Notes: generated by a model from the sequence alone, not told the origin. A DNA stretch of 64,000 nt from UBA2336 sp049306095 (GCA_049306095.1 JBAQPU010000051.1:1-64000); one strand, 5' to 3'; positions 26,948-37,469 are shown, counted from the first letter of the stretch. Numbers and translations are program-made.

Positions 26948-29900
26948 TTAGAATCCGATGTTAATACCAAAAGTAATTGTCTTCGGTTGTGGAGCCGAAT
27001 AGAAATCTGTACCCTGTGTTACATTACTTTCAAACGAGTCTGAATTTACTTCTGGATCCCACATCTTGTAGTCAGTGAATGTTAAGAGGTTTTGACCACT
27101 TACATATACCCTGACTTTTGTAAGAGATGCTTTGCTAATAATTGATTGCGGCAACGTATAACCTAATGTTAGTGTTTTAAGCCTTACATAGCTTCCGTCT
27201 GAGATGTACCGGGAAGATTCACCGGTACCGTTAGCCCCGAATAACCTGGCTTGTGGAACATCCGTAATATCTCCTGGATTTTGCCAGCGGTCGAGTTGAT
27301 CTCTTGTTTGATTATCAAAAAAGTCACCATTAGCAGACATAAATTTACCTCCACCATTGTATACATCATTTCCATGAACACCCATAAACAAGAAGGTGAA
27401 GTCGATACCTTTGTATGAAAGATTGTTGGTCAGCCCCCATATTATTTCCGGATTGGGGTCTCCAATCTTCATAAAGGTTGCTGAATTATAATCATTTGTT
27501 GTAGAAAGGGATCCATCGGGGTTTTTTATGTAGTATAGGGCGTCTCCGTTAGCAGGGTCAACACCGGCATATTTAGGCCCGAAGAAAATTCCAATGGGTT
27601 CGCCTTCCACTGCTCTTGATAGGAACGAACCTTCAATAACCTGATCTTTTATATTTGTAATTTCATTTTTGTTCCTGGCAATGTTAAAGCTTGTACTCCA
27701 TTTTAGCTCACCCACTAAATTTTCTGTGGTTAATACAAACTCAAAACCCTTGTTCTCCAGGTTACCTACATTTTGAGTTTGTGTTCTGGCTGCTCCAACA
27801 TGGCCTGGAAGGTTCACCTGAAGTAACAGGTCGGAAGTTTTCTTAACGTAGTAGTCGATTTGACCTGAAATGCGACTGTTTATGAACCCGAACTCAACCC
27901 CAATGTCGGTTTGTGCTGTTTGTTCCCAGTGTAAATCAGGATTTTCAAGTTGCGCTGGACGTTGCCCTGGAATTCCTGCATAACCACCATCACCAGAATA
28001 TAAACCTTGCCAAGGGAAATTTCCAATTTCAGCATTACCCGTTAAGCCGTAGCTACCACGAAGTTTCAAAAAATCAACTATACCATTGTCAGCCAGGAAT
28101 GATTCTTCTGTTAAAACCCATCCGAGGGATGCTGCCGGGAAAAATCCATAACGGCTATCAGGACCGAAACGTGAAGATCCGTCAACGCGTCCGCTTAACC
28201 CAACGAGGTATTTATTACTGAATTTGTAGTTGGCCCTTGCAAAGTAAGATAGAAAAGCAAACCCGGTCTCTGTTGAGGTTCCAGCAGTAATACTGGCAGC
28301 GGAAGTAACTTTTCTATAAGAATCACTGGCAAATTGCTGACCCGTAACACTACCAAAGTCAGTATTAGACTCCTGGAAACTCATCCCAACAACTACATCT
28401 AGGTCATGAACATCAATAGATTTTGTGTATTGAAAAAAGTTGTTTGTCGTATAATTGAATACTTGTGTCCAATGGTCTTCGCCCTGGCCGTTAGGTGCTC
28501 CGGAATTCCGTGCTGTTTGACTAGCGAAATAACGTACTTCGTGTTGATTCAGTAAGTCAAAACCTAGTTCAGTCCTGAAAGTAAGTCCAGGAACGATTTT
28601 ATAGTTTCCATAAACAGTACCCAGGTTTCTCCAAACGGTTGTTGTTCTGTCGTTATACTCAACATCCAAAAGTGGATTATAATAAATGGGGTAGTTGCTA
28701 TTGGGAAGACCAGTTTCTGGATTGAGAGCACCACTGATCAGATCCGTTCTTGGGTCAATTGGTGGAGTCATAGGTGACAACGCAACCATCTGTAGAGGGG
28801 TAGAGAAGGCGTTATCATCAGCCAATCGATAGTTGACCGTTCTTGAAAGACTGAAATTAATCCCAATCGATAGTTTGTCAGTTGCTTCATGATCCACATT
28901 TAATCGTGTTCCCATTTTTTGAAATCTATTACCCACGAGAATTCCTTCTTGATCACTCCAGGTTAGTGATGTAAAGAATTTGGTCTTATCCGTTCCGCCA
29001 CTGGCACTAAAATCAAATTGATTAGTGCGTGCATCCTGGAATGCTTCTTTATCCCAATTTGTATCAACATAACCAGGTGCGCCAGGTACTGCCCATGATT
29101 CATACGGAACGCCCGTTGGGGCAGTAAGAGCAGCCGGATCAGCTCCGTATCGATTAAAGCGATTAATTAAACTTGTCGTAAGTGCTCCGTTCGACTCAGT
29201 GAATAACTCAACGTATTCTTCCGTATTTAACCATTCAACATGATTGGTTGGCTTACTAAAACCAGTCAGATAGTTAACCGAAAAATTTGTTTTACCCGTC
29301 TTTCCTCTTTTGGTTGTAATCAAAACAACGCCATTAGCTGCCCTGGATCCATAAATTGCACCGGCAGAAGCGTCCTTTAATATTTCAATGGATTCAATAT
29401 CATTCGAGTTAATATCTGCTAATGGGTTTGTTGCGCCACCTGTTGTTGCCTGGCTTTGTGAAGTAACCGGAATGCCATCAATAACATACAATGGTTGATT
29501 GCCCGCAGATACGGAGGAAGAACCACGAACCCGAACTTTGATTCCTTGTCCTAACTTACCATTCCCTGCCTCTACAAAGACCCCGGCAGCCCTTCCCTGG
29601 ATAGCTTGCTCAAAAGTTGGTACCGGGATATTTTGAATAGCTGCGCCATCAACGCTGGCAATATTACCGGTAAGATCCTGCTTCAACTGTGTACCATACC
29701 CAACTACAACAATTTCACTAAGTTGAGTAACATCAGTTGCTAATTGCACATCAACGGATGTACGCGTACCAACCTGAACCTCGGCCGACTGGTATCCCAG
29801 AAACGAGAACACCAACACTGCGTTGTCTCCAGTTACTGAAATGGAGTAATTTCCATCTGCATCAGTAGCTGTGCCTGAACTTGTTCCCTTCACCAAAACG

Positions 29901-30028
29901 TTTGCTCCCGGAATAGCTGAGCCATCTTCCTGCGAAGTCACCTTTCCCGTAACTACTCTTTCCTGGCCAAAAACCTGGCCGGCAAGAAAGAGCAACGCTA
30001 CGCTCATCAATAGTACATGTCGCTTCAT
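26948..30028 (-). CDS. SusC/RagA family TonB-dependent transporter
   Basis: A 1026-residue outer-membrane beta-barrel. After a signal peptide (1-22) there is a carboxypeptidase regulatory-like domain (about 25-105), a plug domain with the SusC-type SEIVVVGYGTQLK segment, and the barrel, ending in a terminal aromatic residue (INIGF). It couples to TonB to import a ligand held by SusD. It has no N-terminal STN domain, so it is not of the anti-sigma signalling type. A hairpin precedes its start in the leader. Confidence 0.96.
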   Translation of the reverse strand: MKRHVLLMSVALLFLAGQVFGQERVVTGKVTSQEDGSAIPGANVLVKGTSSGTATDADGNYSISVTGDNAVLVFSFLGYQSAEVQVGTRTSVDVQLATDVTQLSEIVVVGYGTQLKQDLTGNIASVDGAAIQNIPVPTFEQAIQGRAAGVFVEAGNGKLGQGIKVRVRGSSSVSAGNQPLYVIDGIPVTSQSQATTGGATNPLADINSNDIESIEILKDASAGAIYGSRAANGVVLITTKRGKTGKTNFSVNYLTGFSKPTNHVEWLNTEEYVELFTESNGALTTSLINRFNRYGADPAALTAPTGVPYESWAVPGAPGYVDTNWDKEAFQDARTNQFDFSASGGTDKTKFFTSLTWSDQEGILVGNRFQKMGTRLNVDHEATDKLSIGINFSLSRTVNYRLADDNAFSTPLQMVALSPMTPPIDPRTDLISGALNPETGLPNSNYPIYYNPLLDVEYNDRTTTVWRNLGTVYGNYKIVPGLTFRTELGFDLLNQHEVRYFASQTARNSGAPNGQGEDHWTQVFNYTTNNFFQYTKSIDVHDLDVVVGMSFQESNTDFGSVTGQQFASDSYRKVTSAASITAGTSTETGFAFLSYFARANYKFSNKYLVGLSGRVDGSSRFGPDSRYGFFPAASLGWVLTEESFLADNGIVDFLKLRGSYGLTGNAEIGNFPWQGLYSGDGGYAGIPGQRPAQLENPDLHWEQTAQTDIGVEFGFINSRISGQIDYYVKKTSDLLLQVNLPGHVGAARTQTQNVGNLENKGFEFVLTTENLVGELKWSTSFNIARNKNEITNIKDQVIEGSFLSRAVEGEPIGIFFGPKYAGVDPANGDALYYIKNPDGSLSTTNDYNSATFMKIGDPNPEIIWGLTNNLSYKGIDFTFLFMGVHGNDVYNGGGKFMSANGDFFDNQTRDQLDRWQNPGDITDVPQARLFGANGTGESSRYISDGSYVRLKTLTLGYTLPQSIISKASLTKVRVYVSGQNLLTFTDYKMWDPEVNSDSFESNVTQGTDFYSAPQPKTITFGINIGF

Positions 30029-30040
30029 AGTATAAATTTT

Positions 30041-30075
30041 AAGTTTAAGATAGATGTGAATCTACCTTAAAACTT
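30041..30075 (-). promoter_or_regulatory. inverted repeat in the susC leader
   Basis: AAGTTTAAGATAGAT (30041-30055) and ATCTACCTTAAAACTT (30060-30075) are complementary, with one bulge and one mismatch, around a 4-nt loop. The stem ends 12 nt before the susC ATG, so as RNA it would sit in the 5' leader next to the ribosome site. As DNA it could be an operator. Confidence 0.5.
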
Positions 30076-30172
30076 GTGAATTTTCAAAGGCTGGTAATCC
30101 CTGAATGAGGTGAATTGAAAATAAATTGCTAATAGAATGAGACCCTAACGTAAATTGGATTATACCGGGTTC

Positions 30173-32056
30173 TTAGTAGGCCCGCACCAGTTTACCGTCC
30201 ATAAAGTTAACGTACGATCGGTTGGCAACCTTAGCGCCACCCTGGGTGGGGTAGTTGCCGGTAAAGTACCAATCGCCATGGTGGTGGGGTATGGCTTTGT
30301 GAAGATTTTCAACGGTTTGAAATACCACCTGCACTTCGGCACGCATATCGGCAGGGCGAACAATTTCTGAAATTTTGATTGAGATTTGTTCATCGGTGAA
30401 TTGTTCGTACAGCCGCTTCACATAGTTTTGAGCCTGTTCATCTTGTGAGGCGCGTAGGCACTGTTCATACACTTCTCCCAGCAGGTAGTCTTTGCCCTGG
30501 TCTTTTAACAATTCAATCATGGCACGAAAGGCTATAAAGTCGCCCATGCGGCTCATATCAATACCATAGCAATCGGGGAAGCGTATTTGTGGCGCAGAAG
30601 AAACCACCACAATTTTTTTAGGATTAAGGCGGTCAAGCATTTTTAAAATGCTTTTTTCCAACGTGGTTCCGCGTACGATCGAGTCGTCAATCACCACCAG
30701 GGTGTCCTTATCTTTGTTTACTACTTCGTAGGTGGTATCGTACACGTGTGTTACCATTTCATCGCGGTGGTCGTCATCGGTGATGAAGGTGCGAAGTTTG
30801 GCATCCTTGATTACAATTTTTTCTACGCGTGGTCTGAACGACAGTACTTCCTCCAGTGTATCAACTGTTGGTTTGTTCTCAAGAATGACTTCCTTTTGTT
30901 TATTGATGAGGTAATCTTCAATACCGGCCATCAGTCCGTAGAATGCGGTTTCGGCTGTATTCGGAATGTAAGAGAAGACAGTATTTTTTAAATCGAAGTT
31001 GATGGCTTTCAATACCTGCGGCACCAACAGGCGACCCAGTTGTTTTCGTTCCCGGTAAATTTCCGGATCGTTACCGCGGGAGAAATAAATGCGTTCAAAA
31101 CTGCACGATTTTTTTTCGCCAATCGGAAGAATCGGATACATACCAAAGTCGCCATTTTTATTGATTATCAAGGCATGACCCGGTTTTACTTCTTCGATTT
31201 GTTCGTAGTTGATGTTGAATGCTGTTTTGATGGCGGGTTTTTCTGATGCCACGACCACCACTTCTTCATCGGCATAAAAGTAGGCAGGGCGAATGCCGTT
31301 CGGATCTCGTACAACAAATGCTGAACCTGATCCGGTTAAACCAGCCATGGTATATCCTCCGTCAAAATCTTTGCAGGCTCTTCGTAAAACGCGCTGCATG
31401 TCAATTTCATTTTCAATAATTTCAGACACTTCCCGGTTGGAATATTTGTCTTTGTACTTCTCAAACAGAGCCTGTACTTCTTCATCCAAAAAATGACCGA
31501 TCTTTTCCATTACGGTAATCGTATCAACTTTTTCTTTTGGGTGCTGACCAATGTTCACCAGGATGTCGAACAACTCTTCAACATTGGTCATGTTGAAGTT
31601 CCCTGCCATCACCAGGTTACGGCTTCTCCAGTTATTTTGGCGCAGAAAAGGGTGAACATTTTCAATGCTGTTTAGGCCATGTGTACCATAGCGTAAATGA
31701 CCAAGCCACAGTTCGCCCGAAAAGGCTACGTTTTTTTTCAGCCACTCAGGATCGTAAAATTTTTCCTTTCCTGCTTTTTGCGCCTTTTTAAACTTCTTGC
31801 CTATTTTTTTGAAAAGGTTGGCGACCGGTTGTGATTTCATGGAACGGTAGCGGCTGATGTACCGGTGCCCCGGTTCAATGTCAAGCTTAATGTTGGCTAC
31901 TCCGGCACCATCCTGCCCCCGGTTGTGTTGCTTTTCCATGAGGATGTACATTTTGCTCATGGCGAAAGCCGGACCATACTTCTCTATATAATACGACAGG
32001 GGCTTTCGGAGACGAATCAGGGCAATTCCGCACTCATGAAGAATCTGGTCACTCAT
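30173..32056 (-). CDS. PurF-like amidophosphoribosyltransferase (class II glutamine amidotransferase)
   Basis: An N-terminal nucleophile glutamine amidotransferase fused to a PRTase domain. The likely catalytic cysteine is C9 in LHECGIALIR, so a short propeptide of eight residues would have to be removed, as in some PurF proteins. Other motifs are HNRGQDGAGVA and a PRTase loop LVVIDDSIVRGTT. A basic insert near residue 85-105 (KKIGKKFKKAQKAGKEKF) is not usual in E. coli PurF. The length of 627 residues matches a Bacteroidota-type PurF-like group. It is likely the first step of purine synthesis, though a paralogue may exist elsewhere. Confidence 0.85.
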   Translation of the reverse strand: MSDQILHECGIALIRLRKPLSYYIEKYGPAFAMSKMYILMEKQHNRGQDGAGVANIKLDIEPGHRYISRYRSMKSQPVANLFKKIGKKFKKAQKAGKEKFYDPEWLKKNVAFSGELWLGHLRYGTHGLNSIENVHPFLRQNNWRSRNLVMAGNFNMTNVEELFDILVNIGQHPKEKVDTITVMEKIGHFLDEEVQALFEKYKDKYSNREVSEIIENEIDMQRVLRRACKDFDGGYTMAGLTGSGSAFVVRDPNGIRPAYFYADEEVVVVASEKPAIKTAFNINYEQIEEVKPGHALIINKNGDFGMYPILPIGEKKSCSFERIYFSRGNDPEIYRERKQLGRLLVPQVLKAINFDLKNTVFSYIPNTAETAFYGLMAGIEDYLINKQKEVILENKPTVDTLEEVLSFRPRVEKIVIKDAKLRTFITDDDHRDEMVTHVYDTTYEVVNKDKDTLVVIDDSIVRGTTLEKSILKMLDRLNPKKIVVVSSAPQIRFPDCYGIDMSRMGDFIAFRAMIELLKDQGKDYLLGEVYEQCLRASQDEQAQNYVKRLYEQFTDEQISIKISEIVRPADMRAEVQVVFQTVENLHKAIPHHHGDWYFTGNYPTQGGAKVANRSYVNFMDGKLVRAY

Positions 32057-32127
32057 TTTTGGGGCGTTAGGCCTGCGGCAACCGGGTTTTTAGCGCGAAT
32101 TCCTCTGAAAAACCCTTATACCAATAA

Positions 32128-33612
32128 TTAAAGCACAAAGTTAATTCTATTCAGCCAACCCATCAATACATCGGGCCGAATGAATAAAAGCAATATCAGC
32201 ACAACTAAAATGAAGGCGAAATAATTCTCGGTTTGGCCTTTTTTAACCGGCATGCTGCCCGTTGTTTTAAGGAACGCGTAGTAGGGAATTTTCAGATAAT
32301 AATAGAGTGCCACTACTGTATTGGCCAACCCGAAAATCAAAAGCCAGACCAGTATTTCCTTATCGGTTTGTTCATAGGCGTCCCAAAGAGCAGTAAAAAT
32401 GAACAGCTTGGCAGTAAACCCTCCGGTTGGCGGAATGCCTGCCAGGGAAATAAACGCAACCAGGAGCAGTACACTCGCCATTACCCGTGATTTCCCCAAA
32501 CCGCTAAATGCCGGAATACTTTCTATTTCATTTTTTTCAAAAAACTGCAGGCAGTAAAAAATTGCAAAGTTGGCTAACAGATAAACGCTCGAATAGAATA
32601 CCAGGAATTTGCTTCCTTCAAGGCTGATGCAAACAATTCCAATCAGCAGAAAACCGGATTGTGCAATAGAACTGTACGCCATCATGCGTTTTGGATTGTT
32701 TTGCCACAATGCAGAGAAATTGCCAACGCTAATGCTAAGGATGGCAATCACACTAACGATCAACTGCCAGTCAATTTTGCCTTGACCGTACAAATTGATA
32801 GCCAAAGTGAACTTGGCCAATACGGCCAGACCCGCAAGTTTAGGCACCACAGAAAGAAATGCAACCACAGGCATGGGTGATGCTTCGTACACATCAGGCG
32901 CCCATGGGTGCATGGGTGCCGCGGCAACTTTGTAAAGAAAACCGGCCAGGGCCATGAGTCCGCCCACTAAGATTAATGAGGATGAATTTTTCAGGAGATT
33001 GTCAACAAATAGAATGCTTGAAAAATCGGTAGTTCCTGATAGCCCGAATAAAATTGAAAACCCGTACAGCATAACGGCAGAGGCGACCGAACCAAACAAA
33101 AAGTATTTTAAGCTTCCCTCTGCTCCTTTTTTATCCTGATTGTATCCTGCCAGCACATACGAAGAGATGGACAACAGTTCAAGAGAAATAAAAACCATCA
33201 CCAGGTTGGTGGTTGTGGTTAGCAGGTGTGCACCTAAAACGGCAGAGAGAAGAAAGGTGTAATACTCTGCTGTAAACTTGTTATTTTTTAACCCAACATG
33301 ATTCAGCGACATGATTACCGTCAGTACGCCCGCTACATCCAACAAAATTTTAAATGATTGAGAAAAATAACCCGTGTGGATCATGCCATCGAGGAGTACG
33401 ATCGATTCAACGGGCGGTGTAAAAACGAACGATTGAAAAATGCAACCTAAAAAAACCAGGAGGGCCAGGTATGCAGGCAGGGTATGCTTATATTTTTTAA
33501 ACAGTCCGGTTAAAATGATCAGCAGTATTCCGGCTGTCAGGATCAGTTCGGGCATCAGATGCCCAATGCTTTTTGTAAGGGTAAGGAGTTTATCCGGGAG
33601 CACTGTTTCCAC
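32128..33612 (-). CDS. nuoN: NADH-quinone oxidoreductase subunit N
   Basis: A 494-residue, about 14-helix antiporter-like membrane subunit of complex I, carrying proton-translocation segments. The proton_antipo_M core is recognisable (LEGSLKYFLFGSVASAVMLYG-like stretch and the AGIPPTGGFTAKLF motif). The start is a GTG at 33612, 3 nt after the nuoM stop. It is the last gene of the nuo operon. Confidence 0.96.
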   Translation of the reverse strand: METVLPDKLLTLTKSIGHLMPELILTAGILLIILTGLFKKYKHTLPAYLALLVFLGCIFQSFVFTPPVESIVLLDGMIHTGYFSQSFKILLDVAGVLTVIMSLNHVGLKNNKFTAEYYTFLLSAVLGAHLLTTTTNLVMVFISLELLSISSYVLAGYNQDKKGAEGSLKYFLFGSVASAVMLYGFSILFGLSGTTDFSSILFVDNLLKNSSSLILVGGLMALAGFLYKVAAAPMHPWAPDVYEASPMPVVAFLSVVPKLAGLAVLAKFTLAINLYGQGKIDWQLIVSVIAILSISVGNFSALWQNNPKRMMAYSSIAQSGFLLIGIVCISLEGSKFLVFYSSVYLLANFAIFYCLQFFEKNEIESIPAFSGLGKSRVMASVLLLVAFISLAGIPPTGGFTAKLFIFTALWDAYEQTDKEILVWLLIFGLANTVVALYYYLKIPYYAFLKTTGSMPVKKGQTENYFAFILVVLILLLFIRPDVLMGWLNRINFVL

Positions 33613-33615
33613 CGA

Positions 33616-35223
33616 TTAAGGATTTTGAATTACCTGCAATACGGAATCAACAAAATGTTTTGCAAACGGATTGATGTAGTCCAGTAATAGTTGCGGAAAA
33701 ATTCCGAACAGGATGGTCAACACCACCAGCGGAATCAGCATGCTGTACTCACGTTTATCCAGATCAACTAACCTTTCAGCTTTTATTTCTGACTGAACAT
33801 GAAACGGTCCGAAAAACATTCGCTGAAGCGTCCATAAAAAATACGCTGCTCCCAAAATCAGTCCAAGGGTGGCAACAACCGCATAACTTTGGTGAAGCAA
33901 TCCGTTTGTAATAAACGAATGAAATGCTCCCAGTAAAATCATAATCTCGGCAATAAACCCTGAAAAACCGGGAAGTCCGAGAGAAGCAAAAAATGCCATC
34001 AAAACAACGGTAAAATAAACAGGCATCTTTGAAGATAAACCGGAATAGTGACCAATCAGGCGATCGGTCGTGCGGTCATACAAAACTCCGGCAATCAAGA
34101 AGAGCAAAGCGGAAATAATTCCGTGGCTGAACAACTGGTACACAGCACCCGAAATGCCTTCAACGGTAACAGAAGCAAGGCCGAGTAAAACAAAGCCCAT
34201 ATGGGATACTGAGGAATAGGCGATCAGTCTTTTTAAGTCTTTACTTGCTAAGGCATTAAGCGCACCATAGATGATGGATACGACACCCGTTAAGGCAACA
34301 AACCAACTCAGCTCGGTAGCGATGTCGGGAAAAACCGGATACGCTATTCGCAGCAATCCATATGCGCCAACCTTTAAAAGCAATGCTGCCAAAATTACGG
34401 AGACAGGTGTGGGCGCTTCTACGTGAGCATCGGGTAACCAGGTGTGCAAGGGTACCGCAGGAAGTTTTATGGCAAACCCGATGAACAACAAGATAAATGC
34501 CCACCAGCGTGCAGGGTAAGCACCAATCATCCAACGTTGTGACGGATCTAAGATTGACCCTGAAATAAAGTTAGCAGGGTTGGTCATGTGCACCAGGTTA
34601 AAGCTATGAACGAGTTGATCGGGAACATCGGGGTTTTTGACCGATATGTAGAGAGCAATCAAAACAATCAGAATGAGAATGGACCCGAGAAGCGTGTAGA
34701 GCAAAAACTTGATGGATGCATATTCACGCCTGGGGCCACCCCAAATGCCAATGAGGAAGTACATCGGCAGCAGCATGAATTCGAAAAAGAGAAAGAAGAG
34801 AAGGAAATCCAGGGCGACAAATGATCCAATGATGGCTCCGTTCAAAATCCAGAGCAGAACGTAATACCCTTTCACACTTGTGTTGATCGTCCACGATGAA
34901 ATTCCGGCAATCAACATAACCAGTACGGTTAATGTTATCATGCTGAAACTCAAACCATCCATCCCCAAAAAATACTCAGCCTGCAAAATTCCCCACGATC
35001 CTAAATCAACAGAAAACCAGGCTGCTTTTTCTGTTAGCAGGAATGATGCGAATGATGCACTCTGTGTTGCATGAATGACCAGAAGCAGGAGAAACAGTTG
35101 GATGCAGGAAACAACCAGCGATCCTATCCGGAATATTTTTTTGGAATCAGCCGGAATGAGCAAGGCCAACAACGCTGCTGCAACGGGAGTAAAGATTAAG
35201 AAACTGAGCAGGTATTGTTGCAT
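33616..35223 (-). CDS. nuoM: NADH-quinone oxidoreductase subunit M
   Basis: A 535-residue antiporter-like subunit with 14 predicted helices. Family motifs include LPDAHVEAPTPVSVILAALLLK and the LPGFSGFIAEIMILLGAF region. It starts at ATG 35223, four nucleotides after nuoL ends. Confidence 0.97.
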   Translation of the reverse strand: MQQYLLSFLIFTPVAAALLALLIPADSKKIFRIGSLVVSCIQLFLLLLVIHATQSASFASFLLTEKAAWFSVDLGSWGILQAEYFLGMDGLSFSMITLTVLVMLIAGISSWTINTSVKGYYVLLWILNGAIIGSFVALDFLLFFLFFEFMLLPMYFLIGIWGGPRREYASIKFLLYTLLGSILILIVLIALYISVKNPDVPDQLVHSFNLVHMTNPANFISGSILDPSQRWMIGAYPARWWAFILLFIGFAIKLPAVPLHTWLPDAHVEAPTPVSVILAALLLKVGAYGLLRIAYPVFPDIATELSWFVALTGVVSIIYGALNALASKDLKRLIAYSSVSHMGFVLLGLASVTVEGISGAVYQLFSHGIISALLFLIAGVLYDRTTDRLIGHYSGLSSKMPVYFTVVLMAFFASLGLPGFSGFIAEIMILLGAFHSFITNGLLHQSYAVVATLGLILGAAYFLWTLQRMFFGPFHVQSEIKAERLVDLDKREYSMLIPLVVLTILFGIFPQLLLDYINPFAKHFVDSVLQVIQNP

Positions 35224-35227
35224 GGGG

Positions 35228-37156
35228 TTATATCAGAAGGAAAAATAGAAAAATAATCAATCCGGCCATGGCCCAGAAAATATAAAGTTGAATTTTCCCG
35301 CTTTGAAATGACCGGGTAAAAGACCCAATCTTGCCGGTCGCCCATGCTGTGGTTTTTACCAAGCCATCCACAATATAACGATCGCACCAGGCTATGAAGT
35401 GAGCAAGTGAAGCATGCGTATAGGCAATGAAATGAAGCACTCCGTCAATCCACACACGGTCGATTCGTTCCGAAGTAGTCGCAAGTATGATGGTCGTTCG
35501 GCCAACTAAATTTTTATAAATATTATCAAGGTAAAGGCCCTGCTGAAGAATGGGAGCAGCTTTTGGTTCCGATTTTCGGACAAACAAAAACCACCCGGTC
35601 AGCAGGCCGAGAGAAACCACACCTGTGGATAGAAGGATAATAACATGATGATGGGGAAGTGCGCCCACGCGATTAGTAAACCACCCTGTTGCAACAAATG
35701 GATTCCAGGAAATCACCCACCAGATTGAGAGCAGCGCAAGAATCACCATAGGGATGCGCATGATCCATGGAGATTCCATAGCCGTGGAGGTTCGTTCATT
35801 TTCATTGGCGAAGAAAATATACCACACCATCCGGAAACAATAGAGTGTTGTAAGGAAGGAGGTTGCTACGCTCATTATTAAAATAATTATCCTCCACGAA
35901 AGTTCCTGACCACTCCAGGTTAAAATGTCGGCAATGATGGAATCCTTTGACAGAAATCCAGAAAAAAACGGAATCCCCGACAAGGAGGCAGCAGCAAGCA
36001 GAAAGGTTAAAAATGTAGTGGGTAATTTTTTTCTTAATCCTCCCATCGTTCGGATGTCCTGCACATCGAATGATTGATGTGTTTGTTGCTGCGCCTGGTG
36101 CAGGGCATGAATGACAGAACCGGCTCCCAAAAATAAGCATGCTTTAAAACAGGCATGGGTAACAAGATGAACCATGGCGGCATTTTCCGATCCTGTTCCC
36201 ACGGCTGTAACCATGAATCCCAGTTGTGAGATGGTTGAGTAAGCAAGAATTTTTTTTATGTCGAACTGGTGTAAGGCAAACAAGGCGGCAATGAAAGCCG
36301 TGAGCGATCCTGTTATGGCTACAACATGGAGTGCTTCGAAAGTGAATAACGGAAACACCCGGGCGAGCAAAAACACACCTGCGGCCACCATGGTGGCTGC
36401 ATGAATTAAAGCCGAAACCGGGGTTGGCCCTTCCATCGCATCGGGTAGCCAGGTTAACAGCGGAAGTTGTGCCGATTTGCCAATGACGCCACAAAAAATG
36501 CAGAGCGAAGCAATGGTTTGCCAGGATGAAAGTTCTGTTGTCAACAGAATTTCATTCAGGTTTAATGTTTGTGTGTTAGACCAAATAATCATGACCCCAA
36601 CTAAAAATCCTGCATCACCTATCCGGTTGAAGAGGAATGCTTTCTGAGCGGCTTTTGCGGCTTCGGGTTTCTCTTTCCAATGGCCAATCAGCAGGTAAGA
36701 TGAAAAGCCAACCAATTCCCAAAAGACAAAGATCACAAGCAGGTTATCCGATAAAACAATTCCCAGCATTGAGAATGTGAAGAAACCAAGCATGGCAAAG
36801 TACCGCTTGATCCCGATGTCGCCTGCCATGTATCCCAACGAATACAGGTGAATCAAAAATGAAATACCCGAAACCAGTGGCAGCATAATGATCGATAACC
36901 GGTTCAGTTCAAGGTTAGCCTGAAGCGTATACGCGTGCATGCTGAACCAATCAAACCGGAGCAGGTAAGTTTCATGAGCCGGCATCGAGAGAAAAATACA
37001 GAAGCTGGAAACCACACTGATGAACAGGAGTATAATGGCAAGAATTGGTACGACCCAGGAATAACGATCGGGGATGAAAAAGCAAACGATGAATGAAGCA
37101 AGCGGAGCAAGCAATGCCAGTTCAATAAGCCAATTCAAGGGTATTGTGTTCTCCAC
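35228..37156 (-). CDS. nuoL: NADH-quinone oxidoreductase subunit L
   Basis: A 642-residue distal antiporter-like subunit with the long lateral helix at its C-terminus. Motifs include LPDAMEGPTPVSALIHAATMV and the GIPFFSGFLSKDSI segment. The start is a GTG at 37156, 4 nt after nuoK. Confidence 0.97.
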   Translation of the reverse strand: MENTIPLNWLIELALLAPLASFIVCFFIPDRYSWVVPILAIILLFISVVSSFCIFLSMPAHETYLLRFDWFSMHAYTLQANLELNRLSIIMLPLVSGISFLIHLYSLGYMAGDIGIKRYFAMLGFFTFSMLGIVLSDNLLVIFVFWELVGFSSYLLIGHWKEKPEAAKAAQKAFLFNRIGDAGFLVGVMIIWSNTQTLNLNEILLTTELSSWQTIASLCIFCGVIGKSAQLPLLTWLPDAMEGPTPVSALIHAATMVAAGVFLLARVFPLFTFEALHVVAITGSLTAFIAALFALHQFDIKKILAYSTISQLGFMVTAVGTGSENAAMVHLVTHACFKACLFLGAGSVIHALHQAQQQTHQSFDVQDIRTMGGLRKKLPTTFLTFLLAAASLSGIPFFSGFLSKDSIIADILTWSGQELSWRIIILIMSVATSFLTTLYCFRMVWYIFFANENERTSTAMESPWIMRIPMVILALLSIWWVISWNPFVATGWFTNRVGALPHHHVIILLSTGVVSLGLLTGWFLFVRKSEPKAAPILQQGLYLDNIYKNLVGRTTIILATTSERIDRVWIDGVLHFIAYTHASLAHFIAWCDRYIVDGLVKTTAWATGKIGSFTRSFQSGKIQLYIFWAMAGLIIFLFFLLI

Positions 37157-37160
37157 TGTG

Positions 37161-37469
37161 TTAATCTTTTAATTCATTTACTTCACCCGGTACGGAAGTC
37201 TGATAGTATTTATAAACCCTCAGCACGATTGCAAGACCGATGGCAGCCTCACTCACCGCCACAACAATTACGAAGAGTGCAAACAGCTGTCCTGTCAATA
37301 AACCCGGCTGAAGTTGATTAAAAGCGACCAGGTTCAGGTTTGCTGCATTTAATAAGAGTTCAATCCCCAACAATATCATGATGGCATTTTGCTTGACGAT
37401 AATAACCATCATTCCAACGGAGAACAGGAGTGCGCTGAGGTACAGGAGGTGTTCAGCCGGAAACATCAT
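37161..37469 (-). CDS. nuoK: NADH-quinone oxidoreductase subunit K
   Basis: A 102-residue three-helix subunit with membrane-buried glutamates (MILLGIELLLNAANLNLVAF, and SEAAIGLAIVLRVY) that belong to the proton path. It overlaps nuoJ by 4 nt (ATGA). Confidence 0.95.
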   Translation of the reverse strand: MMFPAEHLLYLSALLFSVGMMVIIVKQNAIMILLGIELLLNAANLNLVAFNQLQPGLLTGQLFALFVIVVAVSEAAIGLAIVLRVYKYYQTSVPGEVNELKD

